A stretch of DNA of 64,000 nt from Tolypothrix brevis GSE-NOS-MK-07-07A (GCA_019358985.1 JAHHIJ010000005.1:1-64000); one strand, 5' to 3'. Counted from the first letter of the stretch, positions 1 to 9,393 are shown. The notes: generated by a model not told the origin, from the sequence alone. Numbers and translations are program-made.

Positions 1-253
1 GATCGCTCAAAAATCCAAACAAAGCTTTTATATTAGCTGGTTTAACTTCTGCACTTAACACCCCTAACAAAAAGCCCCCCAAAGCCTTTGCACTTCGCGG
101 GGTTCCTGTAACTGATACTAAATCTGCTTCTTCTACCCCATCCACCTCTCTAACCTGGGGTAGCAAATTTTCCACTTCTGCTTGCAACTCTTGGTCATCT
201 AAATCCGGATCTGATAGGGAAATTGTCACTTGAACATTAGATGTGGTTGCCAT
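1..253 (-). CDS. Hypothetical protein, 3' part beyond the window (EACC1-like?)
   Basis: An ATG at 253 (minus strand) opens a frame that runs off the left edge after 84 codons. The visible N-terminus is acidic (SLSDPDLDDQELQAEVENL), followed by LLPQVREVDGVEEADLV and a small hydrophobic stretch, GGFLLGVLSAEV. This short layout (a beta-strand start, an acidic helix, then a glycine-rich hydrophobic helix) resembles the small effector-associated EACC1 proteins that accompany caspase- or trypsin-like effectors in bacterial conflict systems. That resemblance is from memory and weak. The gene is divergent from the HtrA protease, with 208 bp between the two starts. The partner genes, if any, lie outside the window. 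Confidence 0.6.
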   Translation of the reverse strand, partial: MATTSNVQVTISLSDPDLDDQELQAEVENLLPQVREVDGVEEADLVSVTGTPRSAKALGGFLLGVLSAEVKPANIKALFGFLSD

Positions 254-461
254 ATCGCCTAAATAGTTTCAGTAACTTCTCTGATAAATTGTATAGGTTA
301 TTCTGGTATATCTAAGGAATATCCGGGTAAAAAACTCTTCACTCTGTTAAAAAACTATAAATAACCCTTTTCACAGTGACGCCACAATCCTGACACAGGA
401 ACGTCATAATGTATATCTAGATTAAGACTAAATCTGGATATCTTTATATCTTTCCAAAGAA

Positions 462-1712
462 ATGCAAAACCAACCACAGGACAAAGATAAATTTAACATT
501 TATTCTCAAGAAACCCGTAACGCTGCACCTTGGAAGAAAACAGCTTTTAATCTATCGTTGGTGCTGCTAGGATCGGGTATGACATTTGCCGGCGGTTATT
601 TAGCATCCCACCAGCAAGACATATCTCAAAGCGCATCTAAGTTGGCTGTGAGTCCGGTAAATGCTGCTCCTCCCTTAGCTGCCAACGCAGATCCTAACTT
701 TATCACCGGGGTTGTGCAGAATGTCGGTACAGCGGTGGTAAGGATTGAGGCTTCCCGAACCGTAAAAACTCAGTTACCAGAGGAATTTAACGATCCAGCT
801 TTCCGACGCTTTTTCGGCTCTCAACTACCAACTTCACCACAAAACCGGGTGCAACGGGGTACCGGTTCTGGTTTCATTATCGGTGCTGATGGTCGCATTT
901 TGACCAATGCCCATGTGTTGGATGGTGCAGACAAGGTAAAGGTTATACTCAAAGATGGACGCAGCTTCCAAGGTAAAGTGCTAGGTAAAGATGAGTTAAC
1001 AGATGTTGCGGTTGTGAAGATTCAAGCCGAAAATCTGCCAATATTGAAATTAGGTAACTCAGATCAATTACAACCAGGACAATGGGCGATCGCGATCGGT
1101 AATCCTCTTGGTCTTGACAATACCGTAACCACCGGCATCATCAGCGCTACTGGACGCACTAGCAATCAAATTGGCGCACCCGACCGCCGAGTACAGTATA
1201 TTCAAACTGATGCCGCAATTAACCCTGGTAACTCTGGCGGACCTCTCTTGAATGCCCGTGGCGAAGTAATTGGCATGAATACTGCTATAATTCAAGGAGC
1301 GCAAGGATTAGGTTTTGCGATTCCCATCAATACAGCGCAACGCATTTCTCAGCAACTGATATCTACAGGCAAAGTCCAACATCCTTATCTGGGAATTCAA
1401 ATGCAGGCTTTGACACCTGAGTTAAAGCAAGCCATCAACTCAGATCCCAATAGCGGTTTGACGGTGAATGAAGATAAAGGTGTGTTAGTGGTGAAAGTTG
1501 TGCCAAATTCACCAGCCGCAGCGTCTGGAATACGTGCTGGTGATGTGATCCAAAAGCTAAATGGTCAATCAGTCGCCGATTCTTCCAGCATACAACAGGC
1601 AGTAGAAAATAGTCAAATCGGCACTGATGTGCGCCTAGAATTGCGTCGCAATGGACAGAAAATCAACTTGTCTGTGCGTCCAGGTGCTTTCCCTCTCCAA
1701 CAAGCGCAATAG
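462..1712 (+). CDS. HtrA/Deg-family serine protease with PDZ domain
   Basis: A 416-residue member of the cyanobacterial HhoA/HhoB/HtrA group of periplasmic or thylakoid-lumen proteases that degrade misfolded proteins. The N-terminus has a membrane anchor or signal segment at about residues 28-47. The trypsin-like domain covers about 80-300 with the complete triad: H151 in TNAHVLDG, D181 in LTDVAVVKI, S258 in NPGNSGGPLL. One PDZ domain follows at about 310-405 (PYLGIQ, GVLVVKVVPNSPAAASGIRAGD). The length fits the family. The sequence cannot settle which of the three paralogues it is. A palindromic repeat starts 3 bp after the stop codon and may end the transcript. Confidence 0.95.
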   Translation: MQNQPQDKDKFNIYSQETRNAAPWKKTAFNLSLVLLGSGMTFAGGYLASHQQDISQSASKLAVSPVNAAPPLAANADPNFITGVVQNVGTAVVRIEASRTVKTQLPEEFNDPAFRRFFGSQLPTSPQNRVQRGTGSGFIIGADGRILTNAHVLDGADKVKVILKDGRSFQGKVLGKDELTDVAVVKIQAENLPILKLGNSDQLQPGQWAIAIGNPLGLDNTVTTGIISATGRTSNQIGAPDRRVQYIQTDAAINPGNSGGPLLNARGEVIGMNTAIIQGAQGLGFAIPINTAQRISQQLISTGKVQHPYLGIQMQALTPELKQAINSDPNSGLTVNEDKGVLVVKVVPNSPAAASGIRAGDVIQKLNGQSVADSSSIQQAVENSQIGTDVRLELRRNGQKINLSVRPGAFPLQQAQ

Positions 1713-1714
1713 AT

Positions 1715-1743
1715 GTAGAGACGTAGCAGTGCTACGTCTCTAC
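1715..1743. repeat. Palindromic repeat, GTAGCAGTGCTAC core
   Basis: A near-perfect 29-bp palindrome with flanks GTAGAGAC / GTCTCTAC, placed directly after the protease stop codon. It belongs to the dispersed family described in the findings. Confidence 0.9.
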
Positions 1744-1745
1744 AT

Positions 1746-2508
1746 TCGCAATCAGGAATCAATTGTACAGATGTTAAAAAGCGATCGCATTTTTGATGGA
1801 AATGCGATCGCTATGCCTCTAATCACTAATTCATTGGACAAAGGTGGACAAAGCGAATAAAGCATAGATTTAATCTAGGTTTTTTTGATTGGAAACCTAG
1901 AAAACCAACTCGGAATAGTCCGGTAATGTTTTCCTCTCCCAAGGGGAGACGCTTCGCGAACGTCAATATTAAGAAGGCTTGTTGGGTCAAAGACACTGAC
2001 TTAACCAAATACATCTGTTTAATCTTTGACGACAGAGCTACAAGCTGGAAAGCACCTGTAGGTGTCATGACCTTCTTAACGTAGTCCGCGAGTGGACTGA
2101 GACTGGCTACCTCTCCACAGATACTGGTTTTCCAGTTTTGTCCAGTGTTTGGCGGATAGCTTTTATCGTTATTAAAGCTTCCTATTTGTAACGCATAAAT
2201 GAGGATGGCAGATGCCTAGACTGTCTCGTTACGGTTTCTAGGCTCAGTACTGACGTGAACCTAAATACTCACTGTCAAATGACGAAAAGCAAGTTGGTCT
2301 AATTTTCCGCTAAATATGAGGCGAGGGGGAAAGTAAAATAAACAGATGTAATAGCCACTTCCTAGCCTGAATATTAGCTCTGCGTCTGTCCCCATTTAAT
2401 GACGGATTATATCATGTCCGCTTAATCCCTAGATAAGAAGTGAAAATTCCAGCAATGATCTTGTGTCAAACGAAAAAAATTATACCACAACACAAACGAA
2501 GAATGCAT
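1746..2508. other. Intergenic region without recognised gene
   Basis: About 760 bp between the protease and a small membrane protein. Two HIP1-like sites occur near 1780-1810. The short open frames here have no family resemblance and carry stops in all frames. Nothing convincing was found. Confidence 0.6.
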
Positions 2509-2784
2509 CTAACTCAAACAGAACGAAACACTAAATGTAAAGACTGCTAATATCACAGGAAACACAGCGCTGAACTCTAATTCTCGTGTCTTAATCACTT
2601 GTATACAAGAAACGGGAAGAAGTAAGGGCCATAATGCAGTTGAGATAAAAAACATTATCAAAGATAAAAACTTATCTTCTGGTGAAGAACTGGGATGACG
2701 TAAGGTAAATCTCAGCCAATTGCAAAAAAAATAGCAGGTCATCAACAGGTAACTAATAACTAAAGCTAATTGAATCTTATGCAC
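2509..2784 (-). CDS. Small membrane protein of unknown function
   Basis: A 91-residue protein with three hydrophobic stretches (IQLALVISYLLMTCYFFCNW, a middle LIMFFISTALWPLLLPV and a C-terminal VFPVILAVFTFSVSF), so it is probably an integral membrane protein. The SSSPEDKFLS loop lies between the first two segments. The start is taken at the GTG at 2784 because AAGGAG lies 8 bp upstream; a second GTG three codons earlier would overlap that site. Similar small proteins of unknown role occur in filamentous cyanobacteria, as far as I recall. It has no operon partner: it is isolated by more than 500 bp on each side. Confidence 0.6.
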   Translation of the reverse strand: MHKIQLALVISYLLMTCYFFCNWLRFTLRHPSSSPEDKFLSLIMFFISTALWPLLLPVSCIQVIKTRELEFSAVFPVILAVFTFSVSFCLS

Positions 2785-3351
2785 TGTTAGCACTCCTTAA
2801 GCTATTTAATATTTACCAAAAATGACCTAGAACAAATTATTGCATGGTTTTGTCGGGGGACATTCATATGTTTGAACAGGGGTCGTTAATTTTTGAGTTT
2901 GATCTCAATAATACATTTTTCAATGAGATAAATGTTAGTATAAATCCTAGTACATATAAAACAGTACTTCCACCTAATTTTGTTTATAACCCAATAGGCT
3001 AGCAATTACACTGAGAATTTTAACTAGCCCAATCTTGTTATTATCAAAATTTTAAAGTTTTTCTAGCATAAAATTTATCTACCGTTAGTCCAATTTAAAC
3101 AAAGTGCTGCTACATATTTTGTGAAATTAATGCGTGTATAAAAGTTTTTATACGGATAGCAGATAAACTTAAGTAAAAGTAATTTTTACTTAATTACCCT
3201 TGTCAGATGATGACACACCGCAATGAAGTTTATCAGATATGGAGGGAGTTATGAAAAAAAGGTATTATGAGTTACTTCCCTGGGGAATGATCTTGCGGAA
3301 ACAAGCTTGCCGCTACACAACCAAATAATGTCAATAAGCTGTATCGTCAAG
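2785..3351. other. AT-rich intergenic region
   Basis: About 570 bp of AT-rich DNA with no open frame of note. It separates the small membrane protein from the decayed two-component fragment. No promoter or RNA structure was recognised with confidence. Confidence 0.5.
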
Positions 3352-3583
3352 TTAAGGCAGCGAAAAACGAAACGTACTCCCAGATCCCAGTTCGCTTCCT
3401 ACTTCAATTTGACCGCTTTGCAGTTCCACCAAACTGCGGGAGATAGTTAAACCAATACCAGTTCCTCCAGAATTGCGATCGCGTGATTAATCGGTTCGCC
3501 GTGGGGTTTCCCGCCACTGAGCTAAAGATAGTTGGACTAATTGAGCGATTTCTAGCTTAATCTTCGACAATTAAAATGTCCAT
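3352..3583 (-). pseudogene. Remnant of a two-component system (receiver start + kinase end)
   Basis: Read on the minus strand, an ATG at 3583 gives MDILIVED, then a stop. After a one-base shift the frame continues ARIAQLVQLSL, the usual first helix of a response-regulator receiver. About 100 bp further on, another frame reads NSGGTGIGLTISRSLVELQS and GQIEVGSELGSGSTFRFSLP, then stops at 3352: the G2 box and last strand of a histidine-kinase ATPase domain. The receiver start and kinase end are thus only about 230 bp apart, with frameshifts and most of both domains missing. This is a deletion remnant and no protein is expected. Confidence 0.75.
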
Positions 3584-3721
3584 GTGGCTACAGAGAAATT
3601 TCCCCGTTTGTCATTTTACTAAGGAAAACGGGAAAGCTGCAATTTTGCTAAACAGGCGATCGCCTCGACTGAAGCGATAAATTTTTGAGGAAGAGTGATC
3701 TTATTGCCGACGGTGTGCTTG

Positions 3722-4408
3722 TTAAAAGCTGGAGTTTGAGAGCGATCGGTAGTTATAGCCAGAATGAGGATCTTTTTGAATATATTGTTTAATGCTATCG
3801 AGGTCAATGAAGCAGTCAGCAACATCAATCAAGCTATCGCTACTGATTCCGCGCAGACTGACCACTTCAACCCGAACTCCTTTGTAGCTCAAAGCATTAA
3901 CCGCGTAAGCCAAATCTCCATGCCCACCGACTAAGACCGCAGTATCGTAATAGGGTGATAAAGTTATCATATCTACAGCAATTTCTACATCCAAATTTGA
4001 TTTTTTAGAACCATCCGGAAGCGAAATTAGCTCTTTGGTGACTACGCGATAACCATTGCGACGCATCCAGAAGAGAAAACCCTGTTGCTTGTCATTGCCA
4101 CGCTCCATCCCACTGTAAAAGAAAGCACGCAATAATCTTGCATCTTGAGTTAAATGGCAGAGTAATTTGGCATAGTCAATTTCAATGCCAAGTTGCAAAG
4201 CAGTATGAAATAAGTTTGAGCCATCAATAAAAATCGCCACTCGACCGCGATTTGAGCTATTGCAAATCAATTGGTCATCTGAAGTGTTTGGTCTATTCGT
4301 GTTTTCACTTTCGACACCAGTGTTCATAAGGCGTTGTCCTTGCCTACGTGGTTTCTCCTTGAGTATTTTATCTTGATTTGTTTCTTTGTTAAAAGTAGTA
4401 ATAGTCAT
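3722..4408 (-). CDS. NYN-domain (LabA/DUF88-like) protein
   Basis: A 228-residue protein. Residues 1-52 are polar and probably disordered. From about 54 comes a PIN-like NYN domain: VAIFIDGSNLF (first acidic motif), an SNLDVEIAVDM segment carrying further acidic residues, VGGHGDLAYAV, and a C-terminal VADCFIDL. NYN domains are predicted metal-dependent RNases; LabA of Synechococcus belongs to this group and acts in circadian output. The usual GDGDF-type motif reads GGHGDL here, so one acidic position may be altered and activity is uncertain. The ATG at 4408 follows GAGGTATCA, a good ribosome-binding site. A second ATG at residue 28 is a less likely start. Confidence 0.85.
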   Translation of the reverse strand: MTITTFNKETNQDKILKEKPRRQGQRLMNTGVESENTNRPNTSDDQLICNSSNRGRVAIFIDGSNLFHTALQLGIEIDYAKLLCHLTQDARLLRAFFYSGMERGNDKQQGFLFWMRRNGYRVVTKELISLPDGSKKSNLDVEIAVDMITLSPYYDTAVLVGGHGDLAYAVNALSYKGVRVEVVSLRGISSDSLIDVADCFIDLDSIKQYIQKDPHSGYNYRSLSNSSF

Positions 4409-5295
4409 TGATACCTCTATATTTTTAAATCAAGGATGTTTTTTAGGCAAATTGGCAATAGATAATCTATGCGTTTGTTCTCATTTTAATAGCAAATAGG
4501 CAACTGCAACTAAGAAATATCCTAAAATTCACAGTCCAGGAAAAATCACATTAATTCTTAACTTTTTTCAGCATTTTAACAAATTATCTAGTTCTAATTT
4601 TATTTTACCTGAGTTATTACTTATTGTTCTCATGCATATTTCCTATTAATAAACAGCTAATAAGTAACTAATGTATTCTGCACGAAAGTTAAATGTGCAA
4701 CAAATTATTATGAGAATAAGATGACATTTTATCACGTTGATTTATGAGGTAATTTCTAACTTGGGGGCAAAGTATCAAGAATCATTTGCAAGCCCTAGTT
4801 AGTTAATAAAGTTAGGAAAATTTCAATTTATGTCTAAAAAATTGTTTTTTTTCAAATAAAGGCAAAAAGAGCGTTTTGATAATACCGTTTGATGCTTACT
4901 GCTAGCTATGAATCCTCAAATGTTTGTAATCTACGGCAAACCATAGATTACATGACACGTTACCGAGTCTAGCCCAGGCAAGACAGCTAAAAGCGGAGTG
5001 TATACACAAAAATTTACTTGCGTCAAGCTTTAACTGAGTATTTAAAGTAGTATTTTTCTATTCGTTATAATAAAAGTTACAACAATTAAGAAGTTACATT
5101 TACAAATCTTTAGAGAAGATAAAAGCTTTCCTCACAAGTTCCTCAAATTTGATAGCTATTCTGAAAACAGAGCTAAGTAGGTGGACTTAAGTCAAGCAAA
5201 GATTTAACTTTATTTAAACCAACTTACTTAATTTGTTCCATAAGCGATTGCTCTAATTTACAATTAACGCCTTTATATTATAAGTTTGAAAAATC
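4409..5295. other. Long AT-rich intergenic region between divergent genes
   Basis: About 890 bp between the starts of two divergent genes (NYN protein leftward, zinc-ribbon protein rightward). It is strongly AT-rich with no sizeable open frame. It must hold both promoters, but no specific operator or RNA was recognised. Confidence 0.5.
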
Positions 5296-5496
5296 ATGAA
5301 TAACTGTCCTTGCTGTTCTGGATTACTTTTGCGACATATACGCGGTTCCCAAGTTTACTACTTTTGCCGCAACTGCTGGCAAACAATGCCAGCACTGGAT
5401 TCAAAAAACTACAATTTATCGACAGATTTGGTATCGAGTTTATCAAGAAAACGTCTCCGAGCAGAACTCGGTAATGCGGGTGTTGTTTTGTGTTAA
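5296..5496 (+). CDS. Small zinc-ribbon-like protein
   Basis: A 66-residue protein starting MNNCPCCSGLLLRHIRG, followed by VYYFCRNCWQTMPAL. The two pairs, CPCC and CRNC, are spaced like a minimal zinc ribbon; the second half is basic and polar. Short cyanobacterial proteins with this CPCC...YWFCRxCWQ pattern are common and of unknown role, possibly nucleic-acid or protein binding. A strong hairpin follows 7 bp after the stop and probably terminates the transcript. Confidence 0.75.
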   Translation: MNNCPCCSGLLLRHIRGSQVYYFCRNCWQTMPALDSKNYNLSTDLVSSLSRKRLRAELGNAGVVLC

Positions 5497-5502
5497 AGTA
5501 AT

Positions 5503-5555
5503 AGCCTCACCCTGGAAGGGTGGGGCTATAAGAACAAAGCCCGTCTGCACGGGCT
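5503..5555 (+). terminator. Two consecutive hairpins after the zinc-ribbon gene
   Basis: The first stem-loop is 5503-5527 (AGCCTCACCC / GGGTGGGGCT around TGGAA). The second is 5538-5555 (AGCCCGT / ACGGGCT around CTGC). Neither has a long T-run, so these are likely but not classical terminators. Confidence 0.6.
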
Positions 5556-5620
5556 AAATTAATATAGAAATGGTATGCGTTGCTCCCCCCTCTTTGTTAG
5601 CTTTGAAGAGAATTTTAATT

Positions 5621-6148
5621 TTAAGAACAACTGGTAAGGGCTGCACCGCATTGGTCTTGCCTTGGCAACCAACCCTTAACACCTTTATATTCGACTTGCG
5701 CCCATTGTCCCTGACAACCTAATAATTTAACAGTGGTACTAGCGGGAATTTTGCCTAATTTACGACTTGTTGGATTAGTGCTGCTATAAATATTGACACC
5801 ATTTGTATTGTAGCCCCGCGTGGATATACCTAAGTTTGGTAAATATGCCCAACCAGTTCCTTTAAAACCACTACCAATATTTTTTATTTGTGCCCAACTT
5901 CCCGAAGTCGCGACAATTTGAACTGTCTCGTTACCAGGTACTTTTCCTAAAATTCTGTTGTTGGAACTTGCGCCATTACGCACATTTAATCCTTGGGGAT
6001 CTTTGTCGGTGACATAAACAGAAATATCACACTTTTGTTGCTTGGTTGCTTGAGCTAAGACTATTTGATTAGCTATACCAGTAAGTGCGATCGCACTTAT
6101 AAAGCTGATTGCTAATCCCATCAAAGCTAGTGATGGTTGATTTTTCAC
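5621..6148 (-). CDS. Secreted protein with two SH3b domains
   Basis: A 175-residue protein with a signal peptide (hydrophobic LALMGLAISFISAIALTGIA, then a likely cleavage near VLAQA). Two bacterial SH3 domains follow: about residues 43-105 (GLNVRNGASSNNRILGKVP, then GSWAQIK and GWAYLP) and about 113-165 (NIYSSTNPTSRKLGKIP, then GQWAQVEYKGVKGWLP). Such domains usually bind cell-wall peptides or other ligands in the periplasm. Cysteines near the C-terminus (CQG, QCGAALTSC) could form disulfides. The start is a GTG at 6148, supported by TAGGAT seven bases upstream; the product should be exported. Confidence 0.85.
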   Translation of the reverse strand: MKNQPSLALMGLAISFISAIALTGIANQIVLAQATKQQKCDISVYVTDKDPQGLNVRNGASSNNRILGKVPGNETVQIVATSGSWAQIKNIGSGFKGTGWAYLPNLGISTRGYNTNGVNIYSSTNPTSRKLGKIPASTTVKLLGCQGQWAQVEYKGVKGWLPRQDQCGAALTSCS

Positions 6149-6493
6149 TTTTTTATCCTAAGAGTGTTCATGACGATACCATAATTATGCATGGTAGAAG
6201 AGCTTTTTCATTAATTAACACTGAGGTGCTAAAATTAGCGAAAAGTTGGGCATTTCATGCATAGAACATGTAAACTCTCCAGGATTCTCCATTGAGTCTG
6301 TGAGTTCTCATCTGCGGGACTATTTGGAACAACAGATGGGTGTCATGATTCCATTAGACATTCTCACTGACCTTGATTTCCAGGGAGCGATCATGTCCAA
6401 TGGTTTCATGATTGAAGATGGGCGATCGCAATAAAGTTAATTAACAATTAGTTATACTACTAATTAGTTATTAAGCAACTATTAAATTTCGCT

Positions 6494-6856
6494 ATGCCAA
6501 AAACTAAGCCCCTCAAGGTCGATCCATCTGTAATCTTTGCGGTTGCTGATTACTTCAAGGTTTTATCAGAGGTGAGTAGATTACAGATTTTGACCTGTCT
6601 TAAGTCAGATCCAATGAATGTGATGGAAATTGCTGAGGCTACTGGTTTAGGACAGGCAAATCTATCTAAGCATCTGAAAGTGTTAACTCAGGCAGGGGTT
6701 TTATCTCGTCAGCCTAAAGGCACTAATGCTTATTACGAGATTGCCGATCCCATAATTTTTGAGCTTTGTGAGTTAGCGTGCGATGGCATTAGTCAGCGCG
6801 TGCAACAGCAGACTGAAAGCCTAAAAGCTCTTCGGAGCAAAACAGCAGTTTTTTGA
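6494..6856 (+). CDS. ArsR/SmtB-family transcriptional regulator
   Basis: A 120-residue winged-helix repressor-type protein. The core runs from FKVLSEVSRLQILTCL through MEIAEATGLGQANLSKHLKV (recognition helix) to the wing LSRQPKGTNAYYEI. It lacks the classical ELCVCD metal site. Cysteines are at 35, 92 and 96; a cysteine in helix 2 paired with one in helix 5 is the layout of the sulfur/redox sensors BigR and SqrR, so a thiol-sensing role is a possible inference. No obvious target gene is adjacent: a MITE and the minus-strand acsF follow. Confidence 0.9.
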   Translation: MPKTKPLKVDPSVIFAVADYFKVLSEVSRLQILTCLKSDPMNVMEIAEATGLGQANLSKHLKVLTQAGVLSRQPKGTNAYYEIADPIIFELCELACDGISQRVQQQTESLKALRSKTAVF

Positions 6857-6954
6857 ACAAAAATATCTAAAAGATCGCAATCAAGACAAAAAATTTCTGG
6901 AATTTTTCAGTCAGCGTTTAGGTTCAAAGCCCATCGCATCCCATCATGCCACAA

Positions 6955-7050
6955 AATAGACATCCACCGCTCTTTTATGATGCGTTATCTGATCCCAAGA
7001 GACGTAGCACTGCTACGTCTCTACATTCATTTTCACACAAGATGTCTAAT
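6955..7050 (-). repeat. MITE-like element, family A (reverse copy)
   Basis: A ~96-bp copy with ends AATAGACATC and GATGTCTAAT and an inner GTAGCACTGCTAC palindrome near 7003-7024. It lies between the ArsR gene and the acsF stop codon. Confidence 0.8.
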
Positions 7051-7067
7051 GCGATCGCCTCAAAAAT

Positions 7068-8123
7068 CTAACAAACCGTTCCCCGCAGGGCTTCAGTATT
7101 AATGGGTTTGATCAGGTAAACTAACAGCAGATTCCAAACAATTGCTGCAATCAAAGGTAGTTTGCGAATCAGCTTCACCAATTTCGGCTGAGAACTGCGC
7201 TCAATCTCTGCAATTTTCAAGTTGTAACCTGCACAGCGTTGCAAACAGGGGAAAAACTTCGGATGTTCTGTATTCAACATCACAGGAAAAGCCCGTCCCG
7301 CAGTTTCATTGGTGTTGCGGACAACTTGGCGATCAAATTCCGTGGCATCAAGTCCCAGTGATTCGTAGAACCCGGAACGTTCATGAACTGTTAGGGTGTG
7401 GGTAGCAAATACCGATAGCAAGAAAAAGCGACTCCACAATCTTGCTTTCCAATTGTTCCATAATTGCGGTTGCGATCGCAATAATGCTTTGAATATATCT
7501 CCGTGACGGTTTTCGTCCTGACACCAACTCTCAAAGTAGCGGAAGATGGGATAAAACTCGTTTTCCGGATGCTTTTCTAAATGTCTGAAAATAATAATAT
7601 AGCGCCAGTAGCCGATTTTTTCTGATAGGTAAACGGTGTAAAGTACCCACTCAATCGGGAAAAACGTATAGGTGCGGGTTTTTGTAACAGTGGCTAAATC
7701 TAGGGAAAGTTTAAAATCACCCATTGCTTTGTTGAGAAATCCGGCGTGACGGGCTTCATCACGCGCCATCAGTTGGAATATTTCCCCTAGCAGTGGACTG
7801 CGATTTTTCAGCTTGCGGGATAATTCCTTGAATAGCAAGAAGCCGGAAAACTCCGAAATACAAGAGCGTTCTAAATACTCTATAAATGCCTGCCTTACTT
7901 CACCGTCAATGTGTTCCCAAGACTGTTCAAACGCTTCATCACGAACAAAATGGTGGCGGTTGTAGTCTGCCCGCATTTCTGTCAACATCGCCTGCAACTG
8001 AGTTTCCTGTGCCGACAAATCCAGCTTGGCTGCGGTTTCAAAATCTGTAGTATAAAACCGGGGGGTGAGTACAGTTTCTTTGCTGGGGGTTTTAGTTTCT
8101 GGCTTGGGTAGAGTATTAACCAT
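7068..8123 (-). CDS. acsF: Mg-protoporphyrin IX monomethyl ester (oxidative) cyclase
   Basis: A 351-residue aerobic cyclase that forms the isocyclic ring of chlorophyll by an O2-dependent reaction using a di-iron centre. Both carboxylate/histidine motifs are present: DEARH at 122-126 and DENRH at 203-207, together with the conserved EFSGFLLFKELSRKL segment. The length fits the family (about 350-360). Many cyanobacteria carry two copies, one favoured at low oxygen; this sequence alone does not say which this is. The C-terminus has a hydrophobic stretch (LPLIAAIVWNLLLVYLI), consistent with a thylakoid-membrane association. The ATG at 8123 is well placed. Confidence 0.95.
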   Translation of the reverse strand: MVNTLPKPETKTPSKETVLTPRFYTTDFETAAKLDLSAQETQLQAMLTEMRADYNRHHFVRDEAFEQSWEHIDGEVRQAFIEYLERSCISEFSGFLLFKELSRKLKNRSPLLGEIFQLMARDEARHAGFLNKAMGDFKLSLDLATVTKTRTYTFFPIEWVLYTVYLSEKIGYWRYIIIFRHLEKHPENEFYPIFRYFESWCQDENRHGDIFKALLRSQPQLWNNWKARLWSRFFLLSVFATHTLTVHERSGFYESLGLDATEFDRQVVRNTNETAGRAFPVMLNTEHPKFFPCLQRCAGYNLKIAEIERSSQPKLVKLIRKLPLIAAIVWNLLLVYLIKPINTEALRGTVC

Positions 8124-8359
8124 GAGTAATGCGGCAATTAATTTAATAGTTCCATAACTATCAAGTTATAATAAGTGTAATTGTTTGGCTAAAACTCTTT
8201 ACAATCCTTTAGCTTGTATAGCCCCAGAATTCTAGTCTGAGGGCTGCAATGCATGAATTTGAACAAATATCCTACCTTTGAAGCTAGACGGTAATTTAAA
8301 GAGCAGTACCATCAAGTATTAAATTTTCTACCTCTAGATGAGGCAATTTTTAAAGTAAA

Positions 8360-9145
8360 CTACCTCAATCCCTTCTCTCGCAACAACTCATCCGCCCAAA
8401 TCACATCTTTTTCTGATAACGGTGGTACTGGCTCTTGACTGTAATCTACCACCAAATCATAACCGTATAGGTCATAAACCTCATTTAATAATGCCTGCAA
8501 ATCTATCATAGGTTCTGTATCGGCTGTACGCAAAGGTAGGGGAAAAGTCGGAATTATATCGGGCAAATTAAAAGCATATAAATCAGCATAGGGACGACTA
8601 CTACCGCGACAAAGCAAAATTCGATAATGACTCTGAATATTATTGCCAATCATCGGCATGGGGTTGTCTTTACGTAGTAAATCAATTTCAACTAAATTGC
8701 TGCGACTTGCTAAAACCTGTTCGCGTTTCTCTTCATACATTTGACGTCCTTTACCCTGGCGTTTATTGGTAGGTGAAAGAATTTCGATAGTAGTAACTAA
8801 GTCTGTTGTTCCTACTTCTCTTACCTCTAAATATCCCTCTCTAATAGCCACAGGTATGGGAACTTTTACTTTTACCGGCTCAGATGTCGGTGCGGTAACT
8901 GCCACTTTCGTCATTGTCGAATCTGTAGCAGTCTGCCGACTTTTTACTATCACATCAGGAATACCTACAAGCAGTGAACTATCGTCTGTAGTTTCATACA
9001 TTCTTACTTCTACAGCAACCCGATACTTAGGACGTAATTGGGGAGTCAGTAACTTGGCAATTTCACTAATTAGCAAGTGACGTACTCCTGCCCATAATTC
9101 CGGATGTTCTAAATAGGGGTTCATCCCCAAAAATGGAGAAGGCAT
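8360..9145 (-). CDS. DUF4058 family protein
   Basis: A 261-residue cyanobacterial DUF4058 protein of unknown function. The start is set at the ATG at 9145 because MPSPFLGMNPYLEHPELW is the standard N-terminus of the family; the TTG two codons upstream is unlikely. Conserved features are the IPDVIV segment, the VTTIEILSPTNKRQGKGR core and the later EIDLLR strand. The EILSPxNK motif recalls the acidic-lysine pattern of nuclease-like folds, but no activity should be assumed. It stands alone, ending near 8360 with an AT-rich gap before acsF. Confidence 0.85.
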   Translation of the reverse strand: MPSPFLGMNPYLEHPELWAGVRHLLISEIAKLLTPQLRPKYRVAVEVRMYETTDDSSLLVGIPDVIVKSRQTATDSTMTKVAVTAPTSEPVKVKVPIPVAIREGYLEVREVGTTDLVTTIEILSPTNKRQGKGRQMYEEKREQVLASRSNLVEIDLLRKDNPMPMIGNNIQSHYRILLCRGSSRPYADLYAFNLPDIIPTFPLPLRTADTEPMIDLQALLNEVYDLYGYDLVVDYSQEPVPPLSEKDVIWADELLREKGLR

Positions 9146-9244
9146 AAGCAATTTAAAATTAAAAATTCGCTCATTAGACTTAGGATCTAACCTAATTATG
9201 GCAATCCTCAGGCTACTTGGTGTACTGTAAATTAAACATACAAT

Positions 9245-9273
9245 GTAAAGACGTTCCGGCGGAACGTCTCTAC
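9245..9273. repeat. Palindromic repeat, GTTCCGGCGGAAC core
   Basis: A single dispersed palindrome with GTAAAGAC / GTCTCTAC flanks, upstream of the DUF4058 gene. Confidence 0.85.
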
Positions 9274-9393
9274 GACGATCGCGATGTTTTTATTACTGTT
9301 AATTAAACAGACATGATATGAGTAGTAGGCGGGCTTTGTTGGTATAGCGTCCTGGCTTAAGCACCGAATGCGATCGCGTCTGCTAAAATATTT

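Noticed and set aside
1826-2068. 80-codon minus-strand frame in the 1.7-2.5 kb gap
   Set aside because: Composition and text look random and it overlaps dispersed repeat filler (GCTTCGCGAACGTC).
6246-6434. 62-codon open frame upstream of the ArsR gene
   Set aside because: No ribosome-binding site, no family resemblance, and a HIP1 site near its end. It could be a remnant, but there is no support for coding.
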